From NCBI RefSeq assembly GCF_000218685.1, contig NW_006763297.1, forward strand, positions 958,249 to 1,022,248: DNA of 64,000 bases, read 5' to 3'. The translations under genes were made by a program, and so were the position numbers. This document shows positions 45,650-55,650 of this stretch, in pieces. Within the stretch, counting starts at the first letter, position 1. Each line of letters begins with the position of its first letter. Below the pieces are notes generated by a model. It ran no database searches and had not been told where the DNA came from. It saw only the letters and a list, made by a program, of their open reading frames with translations. This DNA is from Serpula lacrymans var. lacrymans S7.9. Its lineage: Eukaryota; Basidiomycota; Agaricomycetes; Boletales; Serpulaceae.

Positions 45650-45850
45650 TGTGGGGGTGACTGAAGTGGTCCCATGGTCTAACTTGGATACCCCATGGTC
45701 TGGCTCATATGTCTCATGGTCTAAATTGGATGTCCCATGGCAACACTGGGATTTTTCTATTGTATCATGTGGTCAGATTTCCTATGGTGTACTAAACAGA
45801 TGCTCTAGAATACCACATGGTACAATTGGAATTGTCCACGTCTCATGGAA
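45650..45850. repeat. Degenerate 'tcccatgg' motif repeats
   Basis: The motif (g)tcccatgg(t)c or close variants recurs at irregular ~30-nt spacing. A similar array with 'ggatgtccca' and 'ttggaccattgg' lies at about 47455-47600, suggesting a shared diverged repeat family. Between 45850 and 46290 nothing else is recognised. Confidence 0.45.
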
Positions 45851-46290
45851 CTACTGTATTAATCAGAATTCATCACAACAGCACTTCACCAACTAATCAA
45901 GCTCTTTCCACAGGATTAGTCATTATAAGCAATTGGTAATAATAGACAAAGTGACAAGCTTTAGTGGTGGGCAAGCTGCGGAGTCACCAATGCTGCCAGT
46001 GACAGCTACAGTAGTATGTATATGCAAATATCATCTTTCCAGGGAAAGTAAGTCTGCATACATCCTAATATATATCCTGCATCATAGCTATCAAATCTAT
46101 TAATTTTCAATGACTAAGATGATTGGTATTGCTTATGATGCTTGGTTGGAGATGTATGTAAAAACTAATTCCCTCTATATTGGGTGGATATATATGAGCC
46201 AATTTTATCACAACACAATGGGATCTGCACCCGTGTACAGTGATTCTGGACCTTCTGGGCATGCAACCAATCAGTATGCTTTCCAAGTAC

Positions 46291-46362
46291 GCCTTGGTAG
46301 CTTAGTTGGTAAAGCACCAGACCATGAAAGCTGGAGTCCCAGGTTCAAGCCCTGGCCAATGC
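46291..46362 (+). tRNA. tRNA-like sequence with pol III A and B boxes (pseudo-tRNA or SINE head)
   Basis: 72 nt folding as a tRNA: acceptor GCCTTGG pairing with CCAATGC (one mismatch), D arm GCTT/AAGC, T arm CCAGG-TTCAAGC-CCTGG. Box A TAGCTTAGTTGG (46298-46309) and box B GGTTCAAGCCC (46342-46352) fit the consensus. TTTT follows at about 46366. The anticodon arm is abnormal: CCAG/CTGG with a 10-base loop, so no anticodon can be assigned. It may be a tRNA pseudogene or the head of a SINE. Confidence 0.6.
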
Positions 46363-47644
46363 ATGTTTTCTCATACTATAAACAAATGTCATAATTTGTC
46401 AAATCTAACCAGTGTTGTTTCATAGGATCCTGTACTTGGTACTTCTGCTGGTTTTGGAAAATTCACTGAGATTATGTGCTTGTCACACAAAATAGCTGAA
46501 AAACACCAACCCAGGTCTTCAGAAGGAGTCTCCATATCTAGTTGTATGTGTCACAAAACAAAACAAAGCAAAATAAATCTCTTCCTTCTAAGGCATGCCT
46601 TCTGCGATATTCCAAGCCAATTCTCAAAAGGTCCACAATAGCACTACTGGATTTTAATCTCAGGTCCATCCACACTCTGCTGCAACATCACATGATGCTA
46701 CATTGACATGTTCACTGTAGTCTGTGACATGTGACAAATTCCAAATTCCAGATAGGCCTGGTTTGGGCTCAGTTCACCATGCACTGGTTTCTGCCTTGGA
46801 ACATCTTGTCACTATTTTAGATTATTTAGACTTGACCTCTTTGTGACTGTTACACCAAATGTGTTTAGTTGATTATTGTTGCAGTAACACAATGACAAAT
46901 ATGAGGTCAAAATTCAATAGTAATTTCTCAAGATTTAGATTGTTACATATGAAAAGTAAGATACTATTCTAATATTATTAAGATCTGGTGTTGCATTGCA
47001 TGGTTTGTTTGATTTGTGTATTTGTTGAGTATGCTGATAAGGGACAAACCTATTATATGATTATCGCTATAATCATAAAGCTCAGGAGCCAATTCAGAGT
47101 ATCATAAATTGAACTTGTTACTGAATGTGGCATAATAATGCATATTTGTCCTATTATATATGGTATGACTAATTTAAGGTTGTAATAAACAGTAATATCA
47201 TTTTAGGTATTTTTGATCACATTATGATATGGTAAATCCTTCCCTTTGCATTAATAGACAAACAAAGGTTATTGTTCTTTCTATCCTATAGCTTGTAAGA
47301 TGTATTATAATTATTGCATCTTTACAATATAAAGTGTATGGCAATAGATATATATACCCATTTATATCTTCAATCAGACTTGTAAGTAACACATATCTGC
47401 CATAGAATAAATTATTATAGGGACCCCAGACACCTCTGTGATTAAAAGGATATCTCAATGAAAGTTGGACCATTGGTCTATCCCAGATGTCCCAGCAGGA
47501 TGTCCCACTGAAAATTGGACCATTGGGATATCCTACATGGTCCAATGGGATGTCCCATTAGGCTTTTTGGATGTCCCATGTAGCTGTCCCAAAGGACGTG
47601 GTAAACCACATGCTCCAGGGGGCTACTAGCCCTGTTGGTTTGGA
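46363..47644. other. AT-rich spacer, no gene recognised
   Basis: Apart from the degenerate 'gatgtccca' repeats at 47455-47600 nothing is identified. If the tRNA-like unit heads a SINE, its body would lie here, but no second copy in the window supports that. Confidence 0.4.
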
Positions 47645-48279
47645 GATTATGATCAAGCTAAGAGCCCCAAAATTTTGGCTGCCTGAAGTGCAAATGGAAG
47701 TCAAGTGAACAGCATGCCAGAACATTCTGGGATACACCACTTTTGCAGTTTGGGGACATGTGGCATTTGGAAGCGGGGGGACTGCAAGGTACGTGGGTTT
47801 TATCGGTTACACCAAATGCATCTGCAATGTAGGGAAATAATTTGGGGTTGGTGGCAATTTCTGGTGGTGTTGGATCTGTGGCTGATGGTAGACGGACGAA
47901 TGTTGTGTAAATGGGCTTTGACAAGAAGGCAGAAATAGTTATGATAGATGTTAGTAGATATAGATAGAATATGGGGAGATAATTACCTAGATAGTGTATT
48001 GTTGGAGCATTGGAAACACTCACCAGGGTGTCAAATTGTGAGGCCAGTAGCACATCCATATAGAAAGATGGCAAGCTTCTCGAGGTTGACATGCTTGTAG
48101 TCTGTATACCCTGCTTTTGGTAGAATGTGAATGAGAAACTCAAATACTGCTATGTGTACCCCCAATGCACAACAGATACGCTTTGGATGTCCATCTATGA
48201 ACTCCTTCACCCACTGTTGTCCGGTCAGCGAGGAAGTATGATAAGGGTATTTATTGTAGAGGCCCTTGCTGTAAGACAC
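47645..48279 (-). pseudogene. PIF/Harbinger transposase, N-terminal half
   Basis: Read right to left: 'SSLTGQQWVKEFIDGHPKRI', 'HVNLEKLAIFLYGCATGLTI' (48279-48034), a gap with a frame break, then 'YTTFVRLPSATDPTPPEIAT', 'PYIADAFGVTDKTHVPCSPP' and 'GVSQNVLACCSLDFHLHF' (to ~47660). The layout is that of DDE_Tnp_4-type Harbinger transposases of basidiomycetes. The first catalytic Asp lies in 'GVTDKTHV' (usually ID-GTHI). The second half with the other acidic residues is missing, so the copy is dead. Confidence 0.7.
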
Positions 48280-48850
48280 TACTGCAAGGCTGGCTATATT
48301 GGCAGCAAAAACACTGTCATCCTGTTGTTGGCACTTTAAGATTAGTTGGAGACAACAAGATATTGTTTTAAATGGGCCCAGTGATTTTCACTTCTAGCTA
48401 AGGTGTTCATTGATTCAGCAATGAAGTGTTACTTCCCAATTGGGTAATTGAACTCCGACTCAATTCTGGAGCTGTAAGATGTGAAAAAATGCGCGCCCAA
48501 ACAGGTTAGTAATATAGCAGCTCCTCCTTGAATTCTTGATGCCGGTGCTGGGCTGGCACAGAGGCCATGCCAGACCTCCCTTACTATTAGTCTCCAGTTG
48601 CTGACCTAATTCAAGAAATATGACAGTCAATATATCTTGCTAATTAAGGTCTGCTCCAAATGAAAGGCCTCTTGGTGGGAGCTCGCCTTCAGTGTCAATA
48701 GCCACATCATCAACACTTTCGAGAGCACAGCATGAGCTTCCAAAAGCACTCCACAAAACTCAGACCAGCCTTTGGGCCTGCTCCACAAATGAGCTACTTA
48801 GGTGAAAATAGTAAGTAAATTGTTGTCTATCATGCTGGCAAGGCCTCAAG
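48280..48850. other. Spacer, no feature recognised
   Basis: No conserved frame or named repeat. Confidence 0.5.
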
Positions 48851-49243
48851 TGTAACAACCAAGAGTTAGTTACTCTGGCGCACACAGGAACACACTATAA
48901 AGAGAATGAAGAGGGAGTGGTTACCCCTTAGGATGCAGAGAGTTAGTTGGTATACAACAGGAGGACTCGCTGAGGAGTCTCCTGGATCTATTGGGGTATA
49001 TATACTACTACAGGTTTGTTTGTACATCTGTACTATACAGTTGATAGAGACAGTGGCTGATGATGTCATGGGGCCTAGCCCGCATGGCCAGCTCCACTGT
49101 GTGAGAGAGTTGTGTCCAAAATAAGAAGAAAGGCAATGTGGCGCGAGAAAGGGGAAGTGCCGCGTGGCACAATGTGTGAAAGCTCAAGTTTAAAGCGGAG
49201 AATAAAAGTAAAGGGAAAGTCCGAAAATTGTGTTATCGTAACA
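48851..49243 (+). mobile_element. LTR2 solo LTR with intact target duplication
   Basis: 393 nt, TGTAACAACCAAGAG to TTATCGTAACA, i.e. canonical TG..CA with TGTAA/GTAACA ends. Perfect 5-bp duplication TCAAG (48846-48850, 49244-49248). This is the reference copy for the family. Confidence 0.93.
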
Positions 49244-49798
49244 TCAAGGCCACGTCTATCAGGTCTGGCATTAGTAGTTGTGATATTCCAGCAAGCAAAT
49301 AAGCCTAGCTATTGATTTTAAAAGGCCATGGGGGTAGGCCATTGGCCCACTGAGGCATTTGCTCTTCTGTGGTGCCACAAATTACTATACACCATATTGA
49401 AAGCTGCTGCTCATTGGGGATGAATGACGATGTTTAGCTGTAGAAGGCATGTATTGTATTTTGAGAGCATAATTGTGCATGGCTTAGTCGCTATTGAGTC
49501 AGCTCTACTACTTTTTTCTTTCGAGTCCTACCCCATGATCCATCAATGCCGCCTGATGCCGAAGCTCAGCTGTGGCACCACCTATTGCTTATTGACACCG
49601 AAGGCGGGCTCCCCCCAAAAGGCCTGTCATTCGGATAAGACTACCTTACTATGACCAATTTTTCAGCCTGAGAACAACAGCACCGGAAACGTCCGAGAAG
49701 GCCGAAGGCCACCATCACGTCCTTCCCAAGCTGACTTTCTTCCACCCACTCAGGACATTCCAGGTAGTTAACTTTTGGTTTGCATCATACCGTCACCC
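49244..49798 (+). promoter_or_regulatory. Upstream region of the 2-oxoglutarate dehydrogenase gene
   Basis: No gene is seen in 49244-49660. From ~49680 the sequence becomes C/T-rich ('ccttcccaagctgactttc', 'ttccacccactcagg'), as expected for a fungal 5' UTR or core promoter directly before the ATG at 49799. No TATA box is evident. Confidence 0.45.
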
Positions 49799-52700
49799 AT
49801 GATTCCGAGGCAAGCTCTCAGGCATTTCCCTCATGCAAGGTTGGCGGCTTGTGGTGGTCGTCAACTCCTTGTACGGGCCCTGGCTACTCCTGCATCTCCA
49901 CCTTCTCCTAATGACCCTTTTGCCAACGGCACTAATGCATATTATGCTGAAGAAATGTATAAGCACTGGAGGAATGACCCCAAATCCGTTCACGCCTCTT
50001 GGGACGTCTATTTCTCCGGACTGGATCAAGGACTACCCAGTGCCAAAGCCTTTCAACCACCTCCGAGCCTCATGGCCCCTCCAGCTGATGGTGCTCCCGC
50101 TCTTCATGCAGGAGGTGGGGCAGAACTTGATGATCATTTAAAGGTCGGTGACATTTATTCTTACTACACATGAATTACCGACAAATTTGTAGGTACAATT
50201 GCTGGTGCGAGCATATCAAGTTCGTGGACATCACGTTGCTGAACTCGACCCGCTTGGTATTCTCGATGCTGACTTGGCCGATGTCCACCCTCCAGAGCTA
50301 GAGCTCAGCCGTTATGGTTTTACGGAACGCGATTTAGACAAACAAATTGCTCTTGGCCCGGGCATCCTTCCGCATTTTGCTACTGAGGATCGTAAAACTA
50401 TGTCTCTAAGGGAAATCATCAAGTTACTCAAACGCATATATTGTAAGTCTCGGTGTCTTGGTTGGAATTTATCTTATTGTGTAAGCTTAGGTGGCGCTGT
50501 TGGCATCCAATACGTCCACATTCCAGACAAGGAACAATGCGACTGGATCAGAGAGCGGGTTGAAATCCCAAAACCGTGGAATTACACCTTAGAAGAAAAG
50601 CGTATGATTCTTGATCGACTCATATGGTCGGAATCATTCGAGAAATTCATCGCCAGCAAATACCCAAACGAGAAGCGATTTGGGTTGGAGGGATGTGAAG
50701 CACTGATACCTGGTATGAAGGCCTTGATTGATCGTTCTGTAGATCATGGAGTAAAGCATGTGACCATCGGGATGCCTCACCGCGGACGTCTCAACGTTCT
50801 GGGCAACGTTATCCGAAAGCCTACAGAAGCTATCTTGAATGAGTTTTCCGGCTCACAGTCGGATGACTCACCCGCAGGAGACGTGAAGTACCATCTGGGT
50901 GCTAATTATGTGCGTCCTACTCCTTCTGGGAAGAAGGTCTCTCTTTCCCTTGTCGCCAATCCGTCACACCTGGAAGCCGGCGATCCTGTTGTGCTTGGGA
51001 AGACTTTTGCGATTCAAAATCTAGAACAGGACGAAACTACCCACAATACAGCAATGGGCGTATTGTTACATGGTGATGCTGCCTTTGCGGGACAGGGTAT
51101 AGTTTACGAAACCATGGGATTTCATAACCTTCCGAACTATGGCACTGGCGGCACCATACACCTCATTGTAAACAACCAAATAGGTTTTACAACGGATCCG
51201 CGTTTTGCTCGCTCTACTCCTTATCCTTCCGATATAGCGAAGTCTATAGATGCTCCAATCTTCCATGTTAACGGCGATAACGTTGAAGCTGTAAATTTCG
51301 TCTGTCAACTAGCCGCTGACTACCGGGCCAAGTACAAGCGTGATGTCGTCGTCGATATTGTCTGCTATCGTCGCTATGGCCACAACGAAACTGATCAGCC
51401 TAGTTTCACACAGCCCCGAATGTATCAAGCCATCGAAAAACAGCCCACCCCACTCACTCAGTATGCTAAGTTCTTAATTGGTAGGGGCACTTTTACCGAG
51501 AAAGACATTGAGGAGCACAAGAAATGGGTTTGGGGGATGCTGGAAAAAGCTGCTGGTGCTGCGAAGGATTATGTTCCTACCAGTAAGGAGTGGCTCTCCG
51601 CTTCATGGCAAGGGTTCCCTTCCCCTCGACAATTGGCAGAAGAGACATTACCCACGCGTGCCACGGGTTCGGATGAAGAGACCCTCAAGCGCATTGGAAA
51701 GGCAATTTCTCAATATCCTTCTGGTTTCACTCCACATCGTAATCTTGCTCGCATTCTCAGTACTCGTGGGAAAACAGTTGAGGAAGGCCGCAACATCGAT
51801 TGGTCCACTGCAGAAGCGCTCGCGTTTGGCTCACTGGCGCTAGAAAAGATACACGTTCGCGTGTCTGGGCAGGATGTAGAACGAGGCACATTCTCTCAAC
51901 GTCACGCTGTAATTCATGATCAGGTCAACGAACAACAGTATATTCCACTGAATGATCTCGGGTCGAATCAGGCTCGATTCGTCGTTTGCAACTCGTCACT
52001 TTCAGAGTATGGTACACTTGGCTTCGAGCTTGGTTATTCTCTCGTCTCTCCTAGTTCATTAACTATTTGGGAAGCTCAATTTGGTGACTTTGCCAACAAC
52101 GCCCAGTGTATCATCGATCAATTCATTGCCGCTGGGGAGCGGAAGTGGTTGCAACGAACCGGTTTGGTTATGAGCTTACCCCATGGTTATGACGGTCAAG
52201 GACCAGAGCACTCGAGTGGTAGGATAGAGCGTTTCCTACAGCTCTGCGATGACCATCCTCACTTGTATCCGACACCAAAGAAAATAGAGAGGCAACACCA
52301 AGATTGTAATATGCAAGTTGTGTATCCAACGTAAGTCAATTCAAAGTAAAGTTTCGGTCATGGTTCTCACATCGTCAACAGGACTCCGGCTAATTATGTA
52401 AGTCAACGCTCGATGATGACACGTTGAACTAAACTCATTGTGTAATGTAGTTCCACGTTCTTCGCCGACAGATTCACCGCGATTTCCGTAAACCTGTATG
52501 TTCCCCTCATCTTTCCCTTTCGCTCTTATTGATAACACTTCGCCAGCTTATTTTGTTTTTCTCCAAATCGTTACTTCGCCATCCTCGGGCCAGGTCTGAT
52601 CTCACGGAAATGATCGGTGACACCCACTTCCAGCGGTATATTGGTGATCCCCATCCAAATGACCTTGTTCAGCCAGAGAATGTTCGACGTCACATCTTAT

Positions 52701-53260
52701 GTACTGGTGAGTTGGTGTTTATCCTGTTTTACTATTTATTACCTTGCTTAGATTTTCTTTAGGTCAAGTGTATCATGCACTTTTGCAAGAACGTGAAGAT
52801 AAGGGTATTAAGGATGTTGCTATCAGTCGAATCGAACAATTGTCTCCCTTTCCTTACGATCTTGTGTGTATATCTCATGTAATATCCATTCTCATACTTA
52901 TTAGTTGTGCAGATTACTCCCCATCTCGACAAATATCCTAATGCTGACCTTCTCTGGTGCCAGGTAACATCGCTTTCAATGTTTGCTTTTACCCTACTTA
53001 TTTATCAACGCAGGAGGAGCCGTTGAACAATGGAGCATGGACGTATGTAGGCCCACGTATCCTTACCGCAGCCAATGAAACTCAGTACCATCGTGGTAAA
53101 TATCCTTACTATGCTGGACGAGAGCCTACAAGTTCAGTTGCCACAGGTAGTAAAGTAAGTTCTTATCATTCTCAATTCTTTCGATAGATTTGACCTGTTA
53201 CTTCAGATTCAGCATAAGAAGGAGATCGAGGAGTTCCTGGCGGCCGCATTTGCTACGTAG
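49799..53260 (+). CDS. KGD1: 2-oxoglutarate dehydrogenase E1 component, mitochondrial
   Basis: ThDP-dependent E1 subunit of the TCA-cycle complex that decarboxylates 2-oxoglutarate. ATG at 49799; residues 1-30 ([10 protein letters not shown]...VRALATP) look like a mitochondrial presequence. Exons: 49799-50143, 50193-50442, 50491-52330, 52382-52397, 52451-52495, 52547-52706, 52763-52863, 52913-52963, 53014-53154, 53207-53260. They sum to 3003 nt (1000 codons plus stop) with the frame kept, a normal length for the family. Motifs: '[20 protein letters not shown]', '[18 protein letters not shown]', '[14 protein letters not shown]', '[17 protein letters not shown]', '[15 protein letters not shown]' (ThDP/Mg site), '[17 protein letters not shown]', '[17 protein letters not shown]', '[13 protein letters not shown]' and '[14 protein letters not shown]'. 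The end is '[14 protein letters not shown]'. All catalytic regions are present. It is the clearest host gene here. Confidence 0.97.
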
Positions 53261-53498
53261 ATAACTAGTTTCGACCAGTGGTTGCACCCTGATGCAGAGT
53301 AGTTCAAGGCAACGAGGACGCAGAACCAAGCGTTGAGGTATACTTTCAATGTACTCGTTGCCGTGGTGAAATATGTAAATGGAATCTAGATAGATCGACT
53401 GCAGATTAGGTAAACCACACGCTTTCTATTCCATGGCCAGTTGCTATTCTGAGATAGGCGAGGCTTGAGGCGTTCGTAGGCAATGAGTTTAGGATGTA
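53261..53498. other. 3' flank of the E1 gene
   Basis: No AATAAA is obvious. Short spacer before an LTR-like segment. Confidence 0.5.
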
Positions 53499-53898
53499 TG
53501 TAGCACCCCCAGTCCACATTGCATCTTTGGTACTTCCCCCTCTCTGCACTACTCTCTAGGGTGTTACAGGCACCCCTGTCTCTTTTGGTCATTGGCAGCA
53601 CCACTTTGTGTGGCACCCACAGTCTCAGCCACTCCATTCAAGGTCTACTCTGAGCTCCTGTTTTGTACTCAGCTCAGGGTCAGAGGACCATGAAAGAGAT
53701 CCCACATGGGACACAAGTATTGCCGAGCTAAGTGACATTACCCTCTTGTCTGTTCTACTTTATGATAGTCTATGTATGAGGAAGTGATGTGGTGCATGCC
53801 TCTTTGTCTGCTACTACATCATACTCTTTTTCTAGTATAATTCAATACCTCTAGCTTTTGTTTGATTTTTTTTGCTATCTTGCACCAACTGAACTACA
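53499..53898 (+). mobile_element. Possible LTR (TGTAG...CTACA), 400 nt
   Basis: Begins TGTAGCACCCCCAGTCC and ends CTGAACTACA, giving a perfect 5-bp inverted terminal pair. TATA-like 'ctagtataattc' lies about 70 nt from the end. It directly precedes the Gag-like ORF. No primer-binding site separates it from the ATG at 53899 and no target duplication is visible, so the assignment is tentative. Confidence 0.35.
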
Positions 53899-54568
53899 AT
53901 GCCAGTGATTTCAAACAACCCTCACAACACCATAGCTCCAGACTTTGGAGCAGAAGAGTATCAGGAAGCCAGAGAGGAACTCAGGAGTGAGTTTATAAAT
54001 GAAGAGCAAGCAACCCAATTTTTGGCAAACCTATGGTTGTGGTATGAAAACTGCAGAACAAAGCAGAAAATTGTCAAGCAGATAGAGAGACTACAAGCCA
54101 AAACTGAGGCAGAGCATGCCCACCAGATCCTTGCAAACAGGCAGGAGGCAACTTGTAGGGAAAAGAGGAAGAAAAATAAAGCAAAGTATACACCAGTCAG
54201 AGATATAAATATTCCATCAGAGCTGATCATTGTCCCTTCCTCATACACTACATGGAAGATGAAGGCAGGCAAGCCCTGCAATTTGCATTACTTTATTAAC
54301 AAAGGTATAGAAGATACATCATGCACTTTGACGACAGCAGACTTTGCACTAGTCATAATGCCAGCCTCAAATGGCTTGCATTTATGGGTCCCCAGCAGGA
54401 GCCATTTGTGACTCAAAGATTCCCATCACAAAAGACAAGAATTTGTCCTGGGAACAGTTTAATGAAGCTGCCCCCAAGATAATCATGTCCATGCAGGAAT
54501 ATGAGTGGCTGGAGGAACAAATCAATATGCATATCCAGTTCTGGTTGGTGTTGCAAATACACAGCTGA
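53899..54568 (+). pseudogene. Gag-like / Agaricomycete multi-copy hypothetical protein, frameshifted
   Basis: ATG at 53899 opens a 170-codon frame: an acidic start ('EEYQEAREELRSEFI'), a Lys/Glu/Arg-rich coiled coil ('KQKIVKQIERLQAKTEAEHA'), 'REKRKKNKAKYTPVRDINIP' and 'AGKPCNLHYFINKGIEDTSC' before a stop at 54411. The homologous continuation lies in another frame ('AICDSKIPITKDKNLSWEQF', 'EAAPKIIMSMQEYEWLEEQI') to about 54568, so one frameshift separates them near 54400. Proteins with this arrangement (coiled coil, 'KY-P--D--IP', 'WYFTN' and 'LSWE' patches) are numerous in mushroom genomes and often linked to retroelements. A Gag role is an inference; no zinc knuckle is seen. Confidence 0.5.
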
Positions 54569-54974
54569 AGGTATTTGTTTTATCCTTGCAGCAGTGTGTG
54601 CTACTTTTATACCAGGTGCAACAGTGGAAGTGATGGCACCTCACCATTGGCTCTTCTCAAGGTTAGAGAGTGCAAATCAACAACAAACTGTTAATTGTGG
54701 CTGAGGAGGATTTTTTCAATGGGCAATGCTCATTGCCCATGGCCTCAGTATTACAGGTAAGCAAACAATTATGCCCCTCACATCTAAAAAGTTTATTAAA
54801 AGATGGCTACCCTTATGCCCGTTCTTTATTCTCTCTCCACATCTTCCCCCCTTCCCTTTTCTTTAATGCTGAATTTATTGCCCTATGCAATCCATAATGG
54901 CAACATGTTTGTCTTAAACACGCAAATCCATGCATTGATTTTTGACAACCCAGCTGGGTGAGAAGGTGCTTATC
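54569..54974. other. Debris with GACAACCCAGCTGGGT-type palindromes
   Basis: No gene. From 54946 the palindromic motif 'acccagctgggt' and 'cttagacaacccagctcgg' precede TGTCAATGATG (54985), the same junction seen left of LTR4 copy 2. Confidence 0.45.
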
Positions 54975-55300
54975 TTAGACAACCCAGCTCGGTGTCAATG
55001 ATGGTACTAACCATCCTGGGGTCTCTACCCCGCACATTATATGTATATACTCCCTCATGTAATATGTAAAACATATTCTCTCACCACTGCAGGACAAAAC
55101 CCCATGATTCAGAAACTTCCCACTAAATGCAGCAATAGTTCCACTACCAAATTTGAAGCAAAAATTTGCCCCAGTGAGCTCCAGAATGGCCTCATCATAG
55201 TCCCCCACACTTGCCAACATGTCATAGCACTCTGCTTTGGAGAGACAATACCAGTGTACTGGCATCTTTCAGTTGCTGATAATAGAAATCACATTGAAGA
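54975..55300 (-). pseudogene. 2OG-Fe(II) oxygenase-like C-terminal fragment
   Basis: The minus frame gives 'GDYDEAILELTGANFCFKFG', 'GTIAAFSGKFLNHGVLSCSG' and 'ERICFTYYMREYIH'. The H in 'FLNHGV' and the R in 'GERICF' sit where the third iron ligand and the 2-oxoglutarate-binding Arg are found in double-stranded beta-helix dioxygenases of mushroom genomes. The HxD motif and N-terminal part are missing. It differs from the TET/JBP copy at 58521-61674. Confidence 0.45.
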
Positions 55301-55650
55301 CTAAGCTTCATGCTTTTAGTGTCGTCACATCATCCATATACATATACTCCTTAACTCATACCAGCACCTCCTGGGCCAAGTTATAGAGCGCGGGGTGAGC
55401 TACATGCAAGATTGCACTCACAAGAGCCCCAGTCTCCACAAAGGATTGTAACCACAGTTCACCAGTGCCCGGGGATGTAGATTTGTGCAAGGACCAGGAA
55501 GCTTGTGGGGCCTCTCCAGTTTCTCTGGTGAAACTTTTGTTAATTGTAATATATAAGATTATAACTCAATAACACAAACTTCATGACCGAGTTGCAACCA
55601 CACCAGGGATAAGCCTATCAACCCACAAGGGAATAGCTGACACTCCCCGG
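55301..55650. other. Spacer, no feature recognised
   Basis: No conserved frame or named repeat before LTR4 copy 4. Confidence 0.5.

Noticed and set aside
51478..51843. 121-codon alternative frame within the E1 gene
   Set aside because: Shadow of the main 2-oxoglutarate dehydrogenase exon.
53499..54568. Complete LTR retrotransposon made of the 53499 LTR-like segment and the Gag-like ORF
   Set aside because: No primer-binding site, no pol, no second LTR and no target duplication were found.
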